In this document: positions 7,001 to 14,978 of the stretch, in pieces | Layout: each line of letters starts with the position of its first letter | How positions within the stretch are numbered: the first letter of the stretch is position 1 | Source: Candidatus Brachybacterium merdavium | GTDB lineage: Bacteria > Actinomycetota > Actinomycetes > Actinomycetales > Dermabacteraceae | Length of the DNA stretch: 53,182 bases | Assembly: GCA_019118275.1 (NCBI GenBank) | Contig: DWZH01000034.1 | Coordinates: 1 to 53,182, forward strand | Reading direction: 5' to 3' | The notes under the pieces: model-generated | Database searches by the model: none | Told to the model about the DNA's origin: nothing | Seen by the model: the letters and a program-made list of their open reading frames with translations, nothing else | Program-made: the position numbers and the translations under genes

Positions 7001-8776
7001 CGCATCGCCCCGCACGTGGAGATCCATCGTGACCACCGCCCGGCTACCGAAGGTCTGCGCGCCTTCGCCCAGCGCCGCGCCCTGGTCGGGGAAGTGGTCG
7101 CGGTGCCCAGCCCGATCGCACCCGAGCAGGACCGTCTGGTCGTGGTCGAGGGCGGCACGGGGCCGGTCACCGAGGGCATGGAGTACGTGGAGAGCACCGA
7201 GGCCGAGCTGCGCCGCGTCACCGACCTGGTGATCGAGCATGCGCGCGGCCGCCCCGAGCGCTCGCTGGCGGTGCTGACCTTCACCGAGGAGCATGCGCGA
7301 CGTCTGATGGAGCGCATCATGAACACCGTCTCGGTGATCCCGGCGCTGCGCGGCTTCTTCGACCCGGACTCGCGAGAGGTGTTCACGGTGATGCCCGCGG
7401 CCCAGGCCTCGAGCCTGATCCGCGATGACATCATCGTCTCGATCGGCTTCGGCAAGACCCCCCACGGGCGGCTCCTGCACCGCTTCGGGCCGCTCTCCGA
7501 GGCCGGTGGCCGGAAGGCCCTGGCCACGGTCATCACCCGTGCCCGGGGCCGCACCACCGTGGTCTCCTCCCTCGACGTCGAGGATCTGGACCCCTCGCGG
7601 CTGCGCACCGACGGCGCCCATGACCTGCGGGCCATGCTGTGGGTGCTGCGTGGCGGACCGGATGTGCCGGTGGTCGCCCACGTCGCCGAGCTCACCGGCC
7701 AGGGACAGCAGGCGCAGACCACTCCCGCGCCTCCGCACGAGGCCCCCCGCCTCCCGTCGGCCACGGACACAGGGGAGCAGGCCGCCGAGGAGACGGCGCC
7801 GGCTCACCGGGAGGAGGACGCGGAGGAGCTGTCCGACGAAGCGCTCGACGCCGCGATCGAAGCGGCCCTGGTCCGCAAGTCGGGCGAGAACGCCGGCTCC
7901 TCGGAGCCAGTCTCAGAGCCCATCGCCTCCGCGAGCTCGCCGGCGTCCTCGGCCAGCCCCGCGCCGGCCGAAGACCCCGCGGCAGGATCCGACCCCGCCG
8001 AGGCTGCGAGCCCCGCCTCACCGTCCAGTCCTGCTGAGGCCGCCAGTCCCTCCTCCCCGGCCGAGCCCGCCCCGGAGCTCGGCGCCGAGGACGCAGGCCC
8101 CACCGGGGAGAGCTCTGAGGCGACTGAGGCTGCTACCGCGACCGACCCGGAGCAGGGGCCGACCGTCCGCCGTGAGCTGGAGACCGACGCCCTGGTCCGG
8201 GATCTCGCCGACCGGCTGTGGCGTCTGGGTCTGCTGGTCGAGAGTGACTTCGGGCTGACCTCCGACCGCATCGAACTGGCCCTGGGCCACCCGGACCTGC
8301 CGGGCCACCTGCTGCTGGCCGTGGACACCGACGGTGCCCGCTATGTCGCCACCGCCAGCCAGCGCGAACGAGACCGTCTGCGCGCCGAACGGCTCGAGGC
8401 CGCGGGCTGGGCCACCGAACGCGTGTGGTCCTGGGCCCTGTTCATCGATCCCGACGGGGAGGCTGAGCGGATCCGCCGCGCGGTCGACCGGGCGCTGCGC
8501 CTGGTCCAGGCCGAGGAGCACTCCGACTCACCCACCGGGGTCGGCACCATCCGCCACCGTCTGCCGCGCCCGCAGATCCCGGCCGGGCACCCGCTCTCCT
8601 TCTACTCCAGCGAGGATCTCGACGCGGTGGTGGAGTACATCTGCTCGGACGGTCGTGCCCGCCTCGAGGAGCACCTGGCCACCGAAGTGCGCAGTTTCCT
8701 CGGGTTCGAGCAGCGCTCCGTGCTGCTGGACGTGTCCGTCTCCAGCGCGATCCGCCGCTACCAGGAGCGTCAGTGA
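4064..8776 (+). CDS. Large superfamily-1 helicase/nuclease-like protein with degenerate motifs
   Basis: 1570 aa. The order of parts resembles DUF4011-type SF1 helicases: an N-terminal region, an ATPase region, helical inserts, a second RecA-like region, a long Ala/Ser/Pro/Glu linker (about 1215-1370) and a C-terminal nuclease-like domain of the MTES_1575 type (about 1375-1465). The catalytic motifs are altered. The Walker A position reads APPGSDSLDL (392-401), without GK[TS]. The Walker B position reads FDVVIVADGG (931-940) instead of VDEA. The motif VI-like VITRARGR (1156-1163) survives. In the nuclease part, IEL (1403-1405) and VDTDG (1420-1424) replace the usual IDL and IExDG. The fold is probably retained while ATP hydrolysis is unlikely. 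Its function is unknown. It overlaps the next gene by 4 nt. Confidence 0.8.
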   Translation: MWRLLRGKKRQDRTTEGAYRRDDALAATARAYRATPEPAAEEATAGGGDADRPVERSPRAAEQGSTEHPQRVSNSYDVIVEQHLDEVGAGIAPEQDEDDLPPQPRDHRPLSREDLVADALDRWAQQITGGATAPSFLTQMRGGGVVLDLTHSHPSGLAQLLAGRGATRLSSLVREVGALADARSHARTIREIAERHAEEVGLTTCHLGIGEATWVPEDGSEPIHAPVLVRPITLRLRGNAREDVDLEIDATADLNPVLLRSLREAGVAVDARALLATTDSSHGFDPTPVLDAFRALGQPLPGFRISHALVVGNLMDAAGTVAEDLTADRSDWVDSSVVAALSGDEAARGEVLETAQAEVPQVPEEELVAAVDPDHRAILDRVLARQDLAVAAPPGSDSLDLVLDLVQELNARGRSVLVVSQRRRNLAQLVAIAEQRGIEELVFDLSPDPSLQRNASASLLRSLRRAGTYGLGADADPAELDELAEAREILVGHVEAMHRLQSPWNASAHDAISALAALTRLRPAPRTTVRLRADAAARMVGEDRRRYTESLREAAEAGVLTTGPEESAWYGAPISSDTQARRAAELLDQLREDALPQLRRAVSASGEAIGLTPVTTVHQLTKRLVLLDRVRALLAVFQPAVFGAELPDLVAATADKAWRAEHGVSMGWGLRRRLRKVAASLQRPASLSPDLHRDLGEARRVREDWAREALEAGSRPSLPKNLDSVRSAAARIEKIFDELAVLLEGTPAGTDLARTDLDELEQRLEALHRDREDLTTLPRRTELLRRLELDGLGELVEDLRLRRVSADQVGPELELSWWRSVLELIAGAEPTISQYDGTSLSQVAERFRRLDAQHLDNASARVHAAADEVRVNTMKTYPDTSRAAIAELARSSTVSIRDLAAKYEDILFHARPTWLASPYLVPQVVPRGRHFDVVIVADGGRLPTAAALPSIVRAKQTVVVGDPLEYGGESAPSLLDDFLRIAPHVEIHRDHRPATEGLRAFAQRRALVGEVVAVPSPIAPEQDRLVVVEGGTGPVTEGMEYVESTEAELRRVTDLVIEHARGRPERSLAVLTFTEEHARRLMERIMNTVSVIPALRGFFDPDSREVFTVMPAAQASSLIRDDIIVSIGFGKTPHGRLLHRFGPLSEAGGRKALATVITRARGRTTVVSSLDVEDLDPSRLRTDGAHDLRAMLWVLRGGPDVPVVAHVAELTGQGQQAQTTPAPPHEAPRLPSATDTGEQAAEETAPAHREEDAEELSDEALDAAIEAALVRKSGENAGSSEPVSEPIASASSPASSASPAPAEDPAAGSDPAEAASPASPSSPAEAASPSSPAEPAPELGAEDAGPTGESSEATEAATATDPEQGPTVRRELETDALVRDLADRLWRLGLLVESDFGLTSDRIELALGHPDLPGHLLLAVDTDGARYVATASQRERDRLRAERLEAAGWATERVWSWALFIDPDGEAERIRRAVDRALRLVQAEEHSDSPTGVGTIRHRLPRPQIPAGHPLSFYSSEDLDAVVEYICSDGRARLEEHLATEVRSFLGFEQRSVLLDVSVSSAIRRYQERQ

Positions 8777-9078
8777 CCGGTCACGGCGCGGGCGGCGAGC
8801 ACCCGGAGAACCGCCCGGCGCCGGAGGACGGCCGGGCGGAGAAGCGCCCGACGGCGGGGACTCGGCCGGGCCCTGGCCGTGTGGTCATCTCCTCGGTGAC
8901 CGGCAGGCCCATCGTCTGGGACAGCGAGCGCGAGGACGGCGCCGCCGGCCCGGCCTCGACGCGGCGACCGATCCTGCCCGACCGGGCTCGCGAGGACGAA
9001 CCGGAGTCTGGAGCCGATGAGTCCAACGATGCCCGCATCGCCGGTGAGATCCCGCCCCACTGGGGCCAGGGCCGCTGA
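8773..9078 (+). CDS. Small hypothetical protein coupled to the helicase-like gene
   Basis: 101 aa, starting with a GTG that overlaps the upstream stop (GTGA), so it is probably translated together with the helicase-like protein. It is hydrophilic, with no membrane segment or signal peptide. Compact motifs stand out in an otherwise disordered chain: VVISSVTGRPIVWD (about 37-50), RPILPDRA and the C-terminal NDARIAGEIPPHWGQGR. I do not recognise a named family. The motif-rich spacing suggests a conserved partner or adaptor, but that is inference. Confidence 0.6.
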   Translation: MTGHGAGGEHPENRPAPEDGRAEKRPTAGTRPGPGRVVISSVTGRPIVWDSEREDGAAGPASTRRPILPDRAREDEPESGADESNDARIAGEIPPHWGQGR

Positions 9079-9115
9079 CCCGCTGGGACCAAGGCCGCTG
9101 ACCCCGCTGGGACCA
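9070..9115. repeat. Imperfect tandem 22/23-bp repeat
   Basis: GGCCGCTGACCCGCTGGGAC at 9070-9089 is repeated at 9093-9115 with a 1-bp insertion. It covers the stop codon of the 101-aa gene and the start of the 176-bp gap before the DUF368 gene. No function is evident. Confidence 0.6.
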
Positions 9116-9241
9116 GGCCAGCGGCGCCGGGCCTCGTGCCCGTCCCGTCGGCCCCGCAATGTTCTGCGCCCAGGCCCCCTGCGCCAGGTGAAGGCCAACA
9201 CGTCGAGCTCTGCCGGCCGGGGCCGCTGGGCCTCTTCCCCG

Positions 9242-9247
9242 TACCCT
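9242..9247 (+). promoter_or_regulatory. -10 box (TACCCT) for the DUF368 gene
   Basis: TACCCT ends 7 nt before the ATG at 9255, in leaderless arrangement. Confidence 0.6.
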
Positions 9248-9254
9248 GGCTCTC

Positions 9255-10211
9255 ATGAGCGATGCCTCTCCGACACCGGTCGCCCCGGCAGATCCCCATG
9301 GGACCGAGATCCGCCTGCGGCACCGCAACCCGCTGGGCAATCTGCTGCGGGGCGCCCTGATCGGCGTGGTCGAGACCATCCCGGGTGTCAGCGGCGGCAC
9401 AGTCGCCCTGGTCACCGGGATCTACGAGGAACTGATCGATTCCGCCCATCACCTGACTGCGGCGGCCCGTCGCCTCGTCACGGGCCCGCAGCGCCGGCAG
9501 GGCACGCTGGAGCATCTGCGCGTCGTGTCCTGGATCCTGCTGATCCCGCTCATGATCGGCATGACGGCGACGGTCTTCACCGTCGCCGGTCCGGTCTCGA
9601 GACTGGTGGAGTCCTCCCCGGAGACGATGCGGGCGCTGTTCTTCGGTCTCGTGCTGGGATCGGTCATGGTGCCGGTCAAGCTCTCCGGCGGTGCCTGGCG
9701 CCTCCCGGAGGCTCTGAGGTTCGCCCTCGGTGCGCTGGCCGGCTTCGCGGTCACCTCCCTGCCGACCGCGAGCCTGGAGCCCAGCCCCTGGATCGTGGCA
9801 CCGGCGGCGGCGATCGCCGTCAGCGCCCTGATCCTGCCCGGACTGTCGGGCTCGTTCATCCTGCTCAGTCTGGGCCTGTACCAGCCGACCCTGCAGGCCG
9901 TCGACGAGCGTGACCTCGCGTACATCCTCTGGTTCGTCCTGTGGGCCTGTGTGGGCCTGGTGATCGTGGTCAAGCTGATGCGCTACCTGCTGGTCCGCTA
10001 CCACCGCACCACCATGGTGGTGCTGGCCGGCCTGATGGTCGGGGCGATGCGCAGCCTGTGGCCCTGGCAGAGCCCGGAGGGCATGCTGCAGGCACCGGCC
10101 GCCAACTGGCCGCCGCTGCTGGGGATCGCCGTGGTCGGAGTGCTGGCAGTACAGCTGCTGGTATGGGTCGAGGCGCGCAAGATCGCCCGTGCCCGCACCA
10201 CCACACCGTGA
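9255..10211 (+). CDS. DUF368 membrane protein (PopT-like polyprenyl-phosphate translocase)
   Basis: 318 aa, about eight hydrophobic segments. The signature LRGALIGVVETIPGVSGGT (about 32-50) and the second ILPGLSGSF repeat (about 195-203) are typical of DUF368. Members of this family (PopT) were shown to return undecaprenyl phosphate across the cytoplasmic membrane for cell-envelope synthesis; that this one does so is by family membership. The short cytosolic N-terminus before the signature is charged. It has its own promoter and is followed by proC after 29 bp. Confidence 0.88.
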   Translation: MSDASPTPVAPADPHGTEIRLRHRNPLGNLLRGALIGVVETIPGVSGGTVALVTGIYEELIDSAHHLTAAARRLVTGPQRRQGTLEHLRVVSWILLIPLMIGMTATVFTVAGPVSRLVESSPETMRALFFGLVLGSVMVPVKLSGGAWRLPEALRFALGALAGFAVTSLPTASLEPSPWIVAPAAAIAVSALILPGLSGSFILLSLGLYQPTLQAVDERDLAYILWFVLWACVGLVIVVKLMRYLLVRYHRTTMVVLAGLMVGAMRSLWPWQSPEGMLQAPAANWPPLLGIAVVGVLAVQLLVWVEARKIARARTTTP

Positions 10212-10227
10212 AGGCCGCGCCAGCCCG

Positions 10228-10233
10228 TACCCT
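10228..10233 (+). promoter_or_regulatory. -10 box (TACCCT) for proC
   Basis: TACCCT ends 7 nt before the ATG at 10241; a leaderless transcript is expected. Confidence 0.6.
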
Positions 10234-10240
10234 GGTCGGC

Positions 10241-11107
10241 ATGAACGGAATCACCTCGCAGCCAGCCGACCCGACCACGGCGGGATCGGCCACCCCCGAC
10301 CTGTCCTCCCTCCACATCGCGGTGATCGGCGCCGGCAACATGGGCGGCCCGGTGGTGCGCACCTTCCTGGACGCCGGAGCGGCGCCGACGAATGTGCACA
10401 TCGTCAACTCCACCCCGGCCAGCAGCCAGCGTGCCGCAGCGGAACTGGGCGCGCAGGCAACCCCCCGAGAACAGGCGCTGAGCGGCGCCGACGTGGTCGT
10501 CCTGGGCGTCAAGCCCTACCAGATCCTCGACCTGCTGGCCGAGCTGAGGGCCCAGATCCCCGCCGACGCGGTGGTGATCTCCCTGGCCGCCGGCACCACC
10601 CTCGAGGCGCTCGAACAGGCGCTCCCGGACGGGCAGCCGGTGCTGCGCGCCATGCCCAACACCCCCATCGCGGTGGGGGAGGGGGCCGTCGGCCTCATGC
10701 GCGGCACGACCGTGAGCGATGAGGCCCACGCCCGGGTCCACGCCCTGTTCTCCCGCGCCGGTGTCGCCGTCGACATCACCGAGGATCAGGTCCACGCCTT
10801 CATCGCCGCAGCCGGGTCGATGCCCGCCCTCGAGTACGCACTGATCGAATCCATGATCGACGAATCGGTGCGACAGGGGCTGGCACGCGACCTGGCGGCC
10901 ACCCTGGTGCAGCAGACCGTGCGCGGCGCGGCGACCGTGCTCCAGGAGACCGGTGTGCACGCCGCCATCGCCCGCAACAGCGCGACCAGCCCCGCGGGCA
11001 CCACCGCCGAGGCGCTCGCCGAGTTCGACCGGCACGGTGTCCGGGCCGGGATCGCAGCGTCGATGGCGGCCGCGGAGGAGCGCTCCCGGGCGATGAGCGG
11101 CGACTGA
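10241..11107 (+). CDS. proC: Pyrroline-5-carboxylate reductase
   Basis: 288 aa, the usual length. It catalyses the last step of proline synthesis, reducing pyrroline-5-carboxylate with NAD(P)H. The Rossmann loop IAVIGAGNMGG is at about 27-37, VVVLGVKPYQ at about 86-95, RAMPNTPIAVGEG at about 136-148, and the C-terminal dimerisation domain contains the family pattern SPAGTTAEAL. The reading frame is open far upstream, but those codons overlap the DUF368 gene out of frame; the -10 box and family length support the ATG at 10241. Confidence 0.95.
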   Translation: MNGITSQPADPTTAGSATPDLSSLHIAVIGAGNMGGPVVRTFLDAGAAPTNVHIVNSTPASSQRAAAELGAQATPREQALSGADVVVLGVKPYQILDLLAELRAQIPADAVVISLAAGTTLEALEQALPDGQPVLRAMPNTPIAVGEGAVGLMRGTTVSDEAHARVHALFSRAGVAVDITEDQVHAFIAAAGSMPALEYALIESMIDESVRQGLARDLAATLVQQTVRGAATVLQETGVHAAIARNSATSPAGTTAEALAEFDRHGVRAGIAASMAAAEERSRAMSGD

Positions 11108-11125
11108 GCCCTGCCGTCGGACGGG

Positions 11126-11158
11126 CCGCCCGCCGCATCATCTCTCAGCGGCGGGCGG
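11126..11158. terminator. Bidirectional hairpin terminator
   Basis: Perfect 11-bp stem (CCGCCCGCCGC at 11126-11136 with 11148-11158) and an 11-nt loop. It overlaps the last codons of the minus-strand potassium gene and sits 18 bp after the proC stop, so it can serve both convergent genes. Confidence 0.65.
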
Positions 11159-11810
11159 AGAACTTATCGATCAGCGCGGTGTGTCCGGACACGATCACCA
11201 CATCGCCCTCGGCGACGAGGGTGTCCGGCGTGGCATAGGTGAAATCTCGGCCCGGTGTCTTCACACCCACCACGGTCACCCCGTAGGTGGCGCGGATATC
11301 GGCCTGGGCCAGCGTCAGCCCCTGGATCTCGCGCGGGGGCCGCATCTTGACGATCGCGAACTCGTCGTCGAATTCGATGAAGTCCATCAGCCGCCCGTTG
11401 ACCAGGTGGGCGACCCGCTTGCCGGCATCGGCCTCGGGATAGACCACGTGGTGGGCCCCGATGCGCTCGAGGATCTTGCCGTGTGCGCTCGAGACGGCTT
11501 TCGCCCAGATCACGGGGATCTCCAGATCCACCAGGTTCGCGGTGATCAGCACGCTCGACTCGATCGACGTGGCCACCCCGACCACCGCCATGCCGAAGTC
11601 GTGGGCGCCGACCTGGGTCAGGACATCGGGCTGCGTGGCATCGGCCTGCATGACATGGGTGAGCCGACCGGCATGCTCCTGGACCAGGTCCTCGCGCCCG
11701 TCGATGGCGAGCACGCTCGTGCCCAGGCCCTCCAGCGTCAGCGCGATGGAGGAGCCGAACCGGCCCAGGCCGATCACCAGCACCGCGTCGGTGCGTCTCG
11801 TGCGTTCCAC
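11145..11810 (-). CDS. ktrA: Potassium uptake regulator KtrA/TrkA (RCK domains)
   Basis: 221 aa. The N-terminal RCK_N Rossmann domain has VLVIGLGRFGSS (about 10-21) for nucleotide binding, followed by the acidic residue of LAIDG, and the C-terminal RCK_C domain spans about 135-221. KtrA rings sit on the cytosolic side of KtrB and open or close it in response to ATP/ADP and c-di-AMP in characterised homologues. The start is a GTG with AGGAGGGG just upstream. It follows the transporter gene on the same strand with a 124-bp gap, so the two probably act together. Confidence 0.92.
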   Translation of the reverse strand: MERTRRTDAVLVIGLGRFGSSIALTLEGLGTSVLAIDGREDLVQEHAGRLTHVMQADATQPDVLTQVGAHDFGMAVVGVATSIESSVLITANLVDLEIPVIWAKAVSSAHGKILERIGAHHVVYPEADAGKRVAHLVNGRLMDFIEFDDEFAIVKMRPPREIQGLTLAQADIRATYGVTVVGVKTPGRDFTYATPDTLVAEGDVVIVSGHTALIDKFSARR

Positions 11811-11934
11811 TGCCCCTCCTCATGTCGGACGTGCCGCATGCGCGACCAGGCGGCGCACAGTCTACGAGCCCCTCGGCCCGCAGCCCTCCGCCCTCGTGCG
11901 GATCTCCTGCCGCTCGTTCCTCGCAGCACGTCGA

Positions 11935-13344
11935 TCAACCGACGATCGGGCGCTCGTGGGGAAGGCGGACCAGACGGTTGCGGGAGCGCAGAGCGAGCGC
12001 CGCCCCCAGCGTCATCGGACCCAGGCGCCCGACGTACATGCAGGCGACGATCACGTATTTCGCCTCGGACGGCAGGGCGCCGGTGATGCCGGTGGACAGC
12101 CCCACTGTGCCGAAGGCCGAGAGCGTCTCGAACAGCACCTGGTCGAGCGTGAAGGACGTCAGGTTCAACAGCAGGAAGGTCGCCACGATCACCACGGCCG
12201 CGCTCATCACCACCACCCCGATCGCCTGACGGATGGTCTCGTGGGGGATGCGACGACCGAAGACCTCCACATCGGGGTTGCCGCGGATCTCGGCCCAGAT
12301 CGACAGCATCAGCAGCGCGAAGGTGGTGACCTTGATGCCGCCGCTGGTGGAGCCGGAACCGCCGCCGATGAACATCAGCAGGTCCGTCAGCAATAGCGCC
12401 TCCCCACTCATCTGCCCGACATCGAGGGTCGCGAACCCGCCCGACCGGGGCATCACCGCAGTGAACCCGGCTGCCAGCACCTTGCCGCCCACCCCCTGGC
12501 CGCCCAGGGTGGCCGGATTCGACCACTCGATCAGCAGATACCCGATCCACGCGCAGACCAGCAGCGCCGCCGTGGTGACCAGGGTGAGCTTGGCGTGCAT
12601 GCTCCAATGGCGCGGGCTGCGCCACCGTCGCGCCACCACCAGGATCACCGGGAACCCGAGGGAGCCCACCAGCACCGCCAGCGCGATCGGGATCGAGAAG
12701 AAGGGGTCCCCGAGGTACTGCTCCACACCGACCGCCTCCGGCACGAAACCGGCATTGTTGAATGCGCTGATCGCGTAGAAGAGCCCCAGGAACAGAGAAC
12801 GGCCCAGCCCGTGGTCGGTGATCACCATGTACGGCACCAGCGCCACGAAGGTCGCCGCCTCGAAGGCGGTCGAGGTGATGACGATCGTGCGCAGCACCCC
12901 TCCGACCTCCGAGAGGCGCTCGGTGCGGGTCTCCTCGGCGGTGACCAGCCGCTGCGCCAGCCCCATCCGCCGCATCACCGACAGGCTCAGCAGGGACGCC
13001 ACGGTCAGCACACCCAGTCCGCCGACCTTCATCGCGAGCATGATCACCGTCAGCCCGAAGGGCGACCAGTGCACAGCGGTGTCCACGGTCACCAGTCCGG
13101 TCACGCAGATCGCCGAGACCGCGGTGAACAGGGCATCGACGAAGGACGTGGGCGTGCCGCCGCTTGCCGCGACCGGCAAGGACAGCAACGCGGTCACGAT
13201 CGCGATCAGGGCAGTGAACACCAGCAGGGCGAGCCGGGCAGGGGACAGCCGCGCCGGGCCGCGCCGCAGATCCGTCCAGTCCGGACGCTGTCGCAGCGCG
13301 AAGGGGGAGCGGCGCCATGACGCCCCCGTGCCTCGTTCTGCCAT
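11935..13344 (-). CDS. ktrB: Potassium uptake membrane subunit KtrB/TrkH family
   Basis: 469 aa. Four pore-loop repeats characteristic of Trk/Ktr/HKT transporters are visible: SAICVTGLVTV (first), SAFNNAGF (second), AVMPRSGGFATLD (third) and SAFGTVGLSTG (fourth), each with the filter glycine. A basic cytosolic N-terminus precedes the first helix. The ATG at 13344 has GGAG about 8 nt upstream. It is paired with the RCK regulator gene downstream. Confidence 0.93.
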   Translation of the reverse strand: MAERGTGASWRRSPFALRQRPDWTDLRRGPARLSPARLALLVFTALIAIVTALLSLPVAASGGTPTSFVDALFTAVSAICVTGLVTVDTAVHWSPFGLTVIMLAMKVGGLGVLTVASLLSLSVMRRMGLAQRLVTAEETRTERLSEVGGVLRTIVITSTAFEAATFVALVPYMVITDHGLGRSLFLGLFYAISAFNNAGFVPEAVGVEQYLGDPFFSIPIALAVLVGSLGFPVILVVARRWRSPRHWSMHAKLTLVTTAALLVCAWIGYLLIEWSNPATLGGQGVGGKVLAAGFTAVMPRSGGFATLDVGQMSGEALLLTDLLMFIGGGSGSTSGGIKVTTFALLMLSIWAEIRGNPDVEVFGRRIPHETIRQAIGVVVMSAAVVIVATFLLLNLTSFTLDQVLFETLSAFGTVGLSTGITGALPSEAKYVIVACMYVGRLGPMTLGAALALRSRNRLVRLPHERPIVG

Positions 13345-13420
13345 GGGATCTCCAGTGTGCTCAGGCGACCGGTGGTCGCGTCCGCGGCGCAGTCTACGTC
13401 CGCGCCGGCCCGAGCATGGG

Positions 13421-13426
13421 TACGCT
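13421..13426 (+). promoter_or_regulatory. -10 box (TACGCT) for the acuC-like gene
   Basis: TACGCT ends 7 nt before the ATG at 13434, a leaderless arrangement. Confidence 0.6.
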
Positions 13427-13433
13427 TCGATCC

Positions 13434-14702
13434 ATGCCTGAGCATCCTGGCGCCGACGCCGTCTCCGAGGCCCCCGACCGGCCAGCTGCGCATGAGAGCT
13501 GCGCAGTCGTGTGGGACGACGCTTTCACCGAATACGACTTCGGGCGCTTCCACCCGATGGCCCCGGTGCGGCTGACCCTGACGCGGGACCTCGCCCGCGC
13601 CAGCGGGCTGCTGGACCGGCCCGGTGTCGAGGTGATCGGCACAGACGACGCCACCGAAGAACAGCTGACCGCGGTCCACGACGCCCCCTACATCGAGGCG
13701 GTCCGCCGCGCCTCCGGACCGGATGTGCCGGCCGTGCCCGATGGGCTGATCTCCTTCGGCATCGGCGGTGACGACGTGCCGCCCTTCCCGGGCATGCACG
13801 CCGCCTCCGCCCGCATCGCCGGAGCTTCTGTGACGGCGATCGATGCGATCCGCTCCGGCCGATCCACCCGGGCGGTGAACATCGCAGGCGGCCTGCACCA
13901 CGCCCGTCCCGGCGCGGCATCCGGCTTCTGCGTCTACAACGATGCCGCCATCGCCATCCGCCACGCCCTGGATGCGGGTGAGGAGCGGGTGATGTACGTC
14001 GACGTCGACGTCCACCACGGCGATGGCGTCGAGCTGGCTCTGTGGGACGAACCCCGGGCGGTGACCCTGTCCGTCCACCAGACGGGCGAGCGGCTGTTCC
14101 CCGGCACTGGCTTCGTGCAGGACAGCGGAGGCCCCTCCGCCCCCGGCAGCGCGATCAACGTGCCGCTGCCCGCCCGCACCGATGCCGCCGGCTGGGTCCG
14201 CGCGATCCGTGCCACGGTCCCTGCCCTGGTGCGCGCCGTGCGACCGACGCTGCTGGTCACTCAGCACGGGGCCGACACCCACCGCCTCGATCCGCTGGCC
14301 GACCTCACCGTCTCCCTCGAAGCTCACCGCGAGGTGATGCTGCTGATGCGCGAACTGGCCGACGAGGTCTGCCAGGGCCGCTGGCTGGCGCTGGGAGGCG
14401 GCGGATACGCGGTGATCGACGTCGTCCCCCGCTCCTGGGCGCAGCTGATCGCCGTCGCGACGGGAGAGCCGCTGGATCCCGACGCCCCGCTGCCTGCGGC
14501 CTTCCTCGAGAGCGCGGCCCGGGCCCGCATCGAGCACGGGCTGTCCCCGGAGCCGGGGATCCTCACCTACGGGGACGGCCGCCCCGTCGAGGCCCGCGAC
14601 TGGTCGTCCGGTTTCGATCCCGAGAACGACCTGGACCGCGTCGTGCAGGCCGCCCGCCGCGCCGCCTTTCCCGAGTGGGGACTGGACCCTTTCCTGGACT
14701 GA
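13434..14702 (+). CDS. acuC: AcuC-like histone-deacetylase-family protein
   Basis: 422 aa, class I/II HDAC fold. GGLHHARPGAASGFCVYND holds the catalytic His pair, VDVDVHHGDGV (about 189-199) supplies Zn ligands, and TQHGADTH and LGGGGY complete the site. In other bacteria AcuC removes acetyl groups from acetyl-CoA synthetase and so activates acetate use; whether that is the substrate here is unknown. The AcsA gene is not in the window. A longer frame opens at 13317 but overlaps the ktrB 5' end; the -10 box supports 13434. Confidence 0.88.
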   Translation: MPEHPGADAVSEAPDRPAAHESCAVVWDDAFTEYDFGRFHPMAPVRLTLTRDLARASGLLDRPGVEVIGTDDATEEQLTAVHDAPYIEAVRRASGPDVPAVPDGLISFGIGGDDVPPFPGMHAASARIAGASVTAIDAIRSGRSTRAVNIAGGLHHARPGAASGFCVYNDAAIAIRHALDAGEERVMYVDVDVHHGDGVELALWDEPRAVTLSVHQTGERLFPGTGFVQDSGGPSAPGSAINVPLPARTDAAGWVRAIRATVPALVRAVRPTLLVTQHGADTHRLDPLADLTVSLEAHREVMLLMRELADEVCQGRWLALGGGGYAVIDVVPRSWAQLIAVATGEPLDPDAPLPAAFLESAARARIEHGLSPEPGILTYGDGRPVEARDWSSGFDPENDLDRVVQAARRAAFPEWGLDPFLD

Positions 14703-14978
14703 CCCGGACGCCCCTCGCCCGACCGGACCCGGCCGACGGCCGGTACACGATTGCGTCCGCCCCGGTCGACTGCGACCTCCGGAACACTCTGGGTGGAGGA
14801 AAGCCTTCCAGAAGGCACACTCGATCAGACAGCGCCCGATCTGGCGGGTCCGATGGGGCAGAGACCGTTGATATGGCGGGGTCGATCAGGCGGTGCCGGC
14901 CGATCAGGGGCACGGTCCCGATCGTGCACTGTCACAATGACGCCAGTTGATTCATGCACAGAGAGCGATGGGGGAGTC
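14703..14978. other. 276-bp intergenic region upstream of the GTPase pair
   Basis: No convincing gene. It contains loosely repeated GGCGGG(G)TCGAT/CCGAT motifs around 14842-14895 and a possible -10 CACAAT at 14933-14938. It probably carries the promoter of the GTPase operon. Confidence 0.35.

Noticed and set aside
5399-7807. 802-codon minus-strand frame inside the helicase-like gene
   Set aside because: No family motifs and typical antisense shadow composition; the plus strand has recognisable domains throughout.
9941-10240. Upstream extension of proC
   Set aside because: Overlaps the DUF368 gene in another frame, adds non-family residues, and a -10 box precedes the ATG at 10241.
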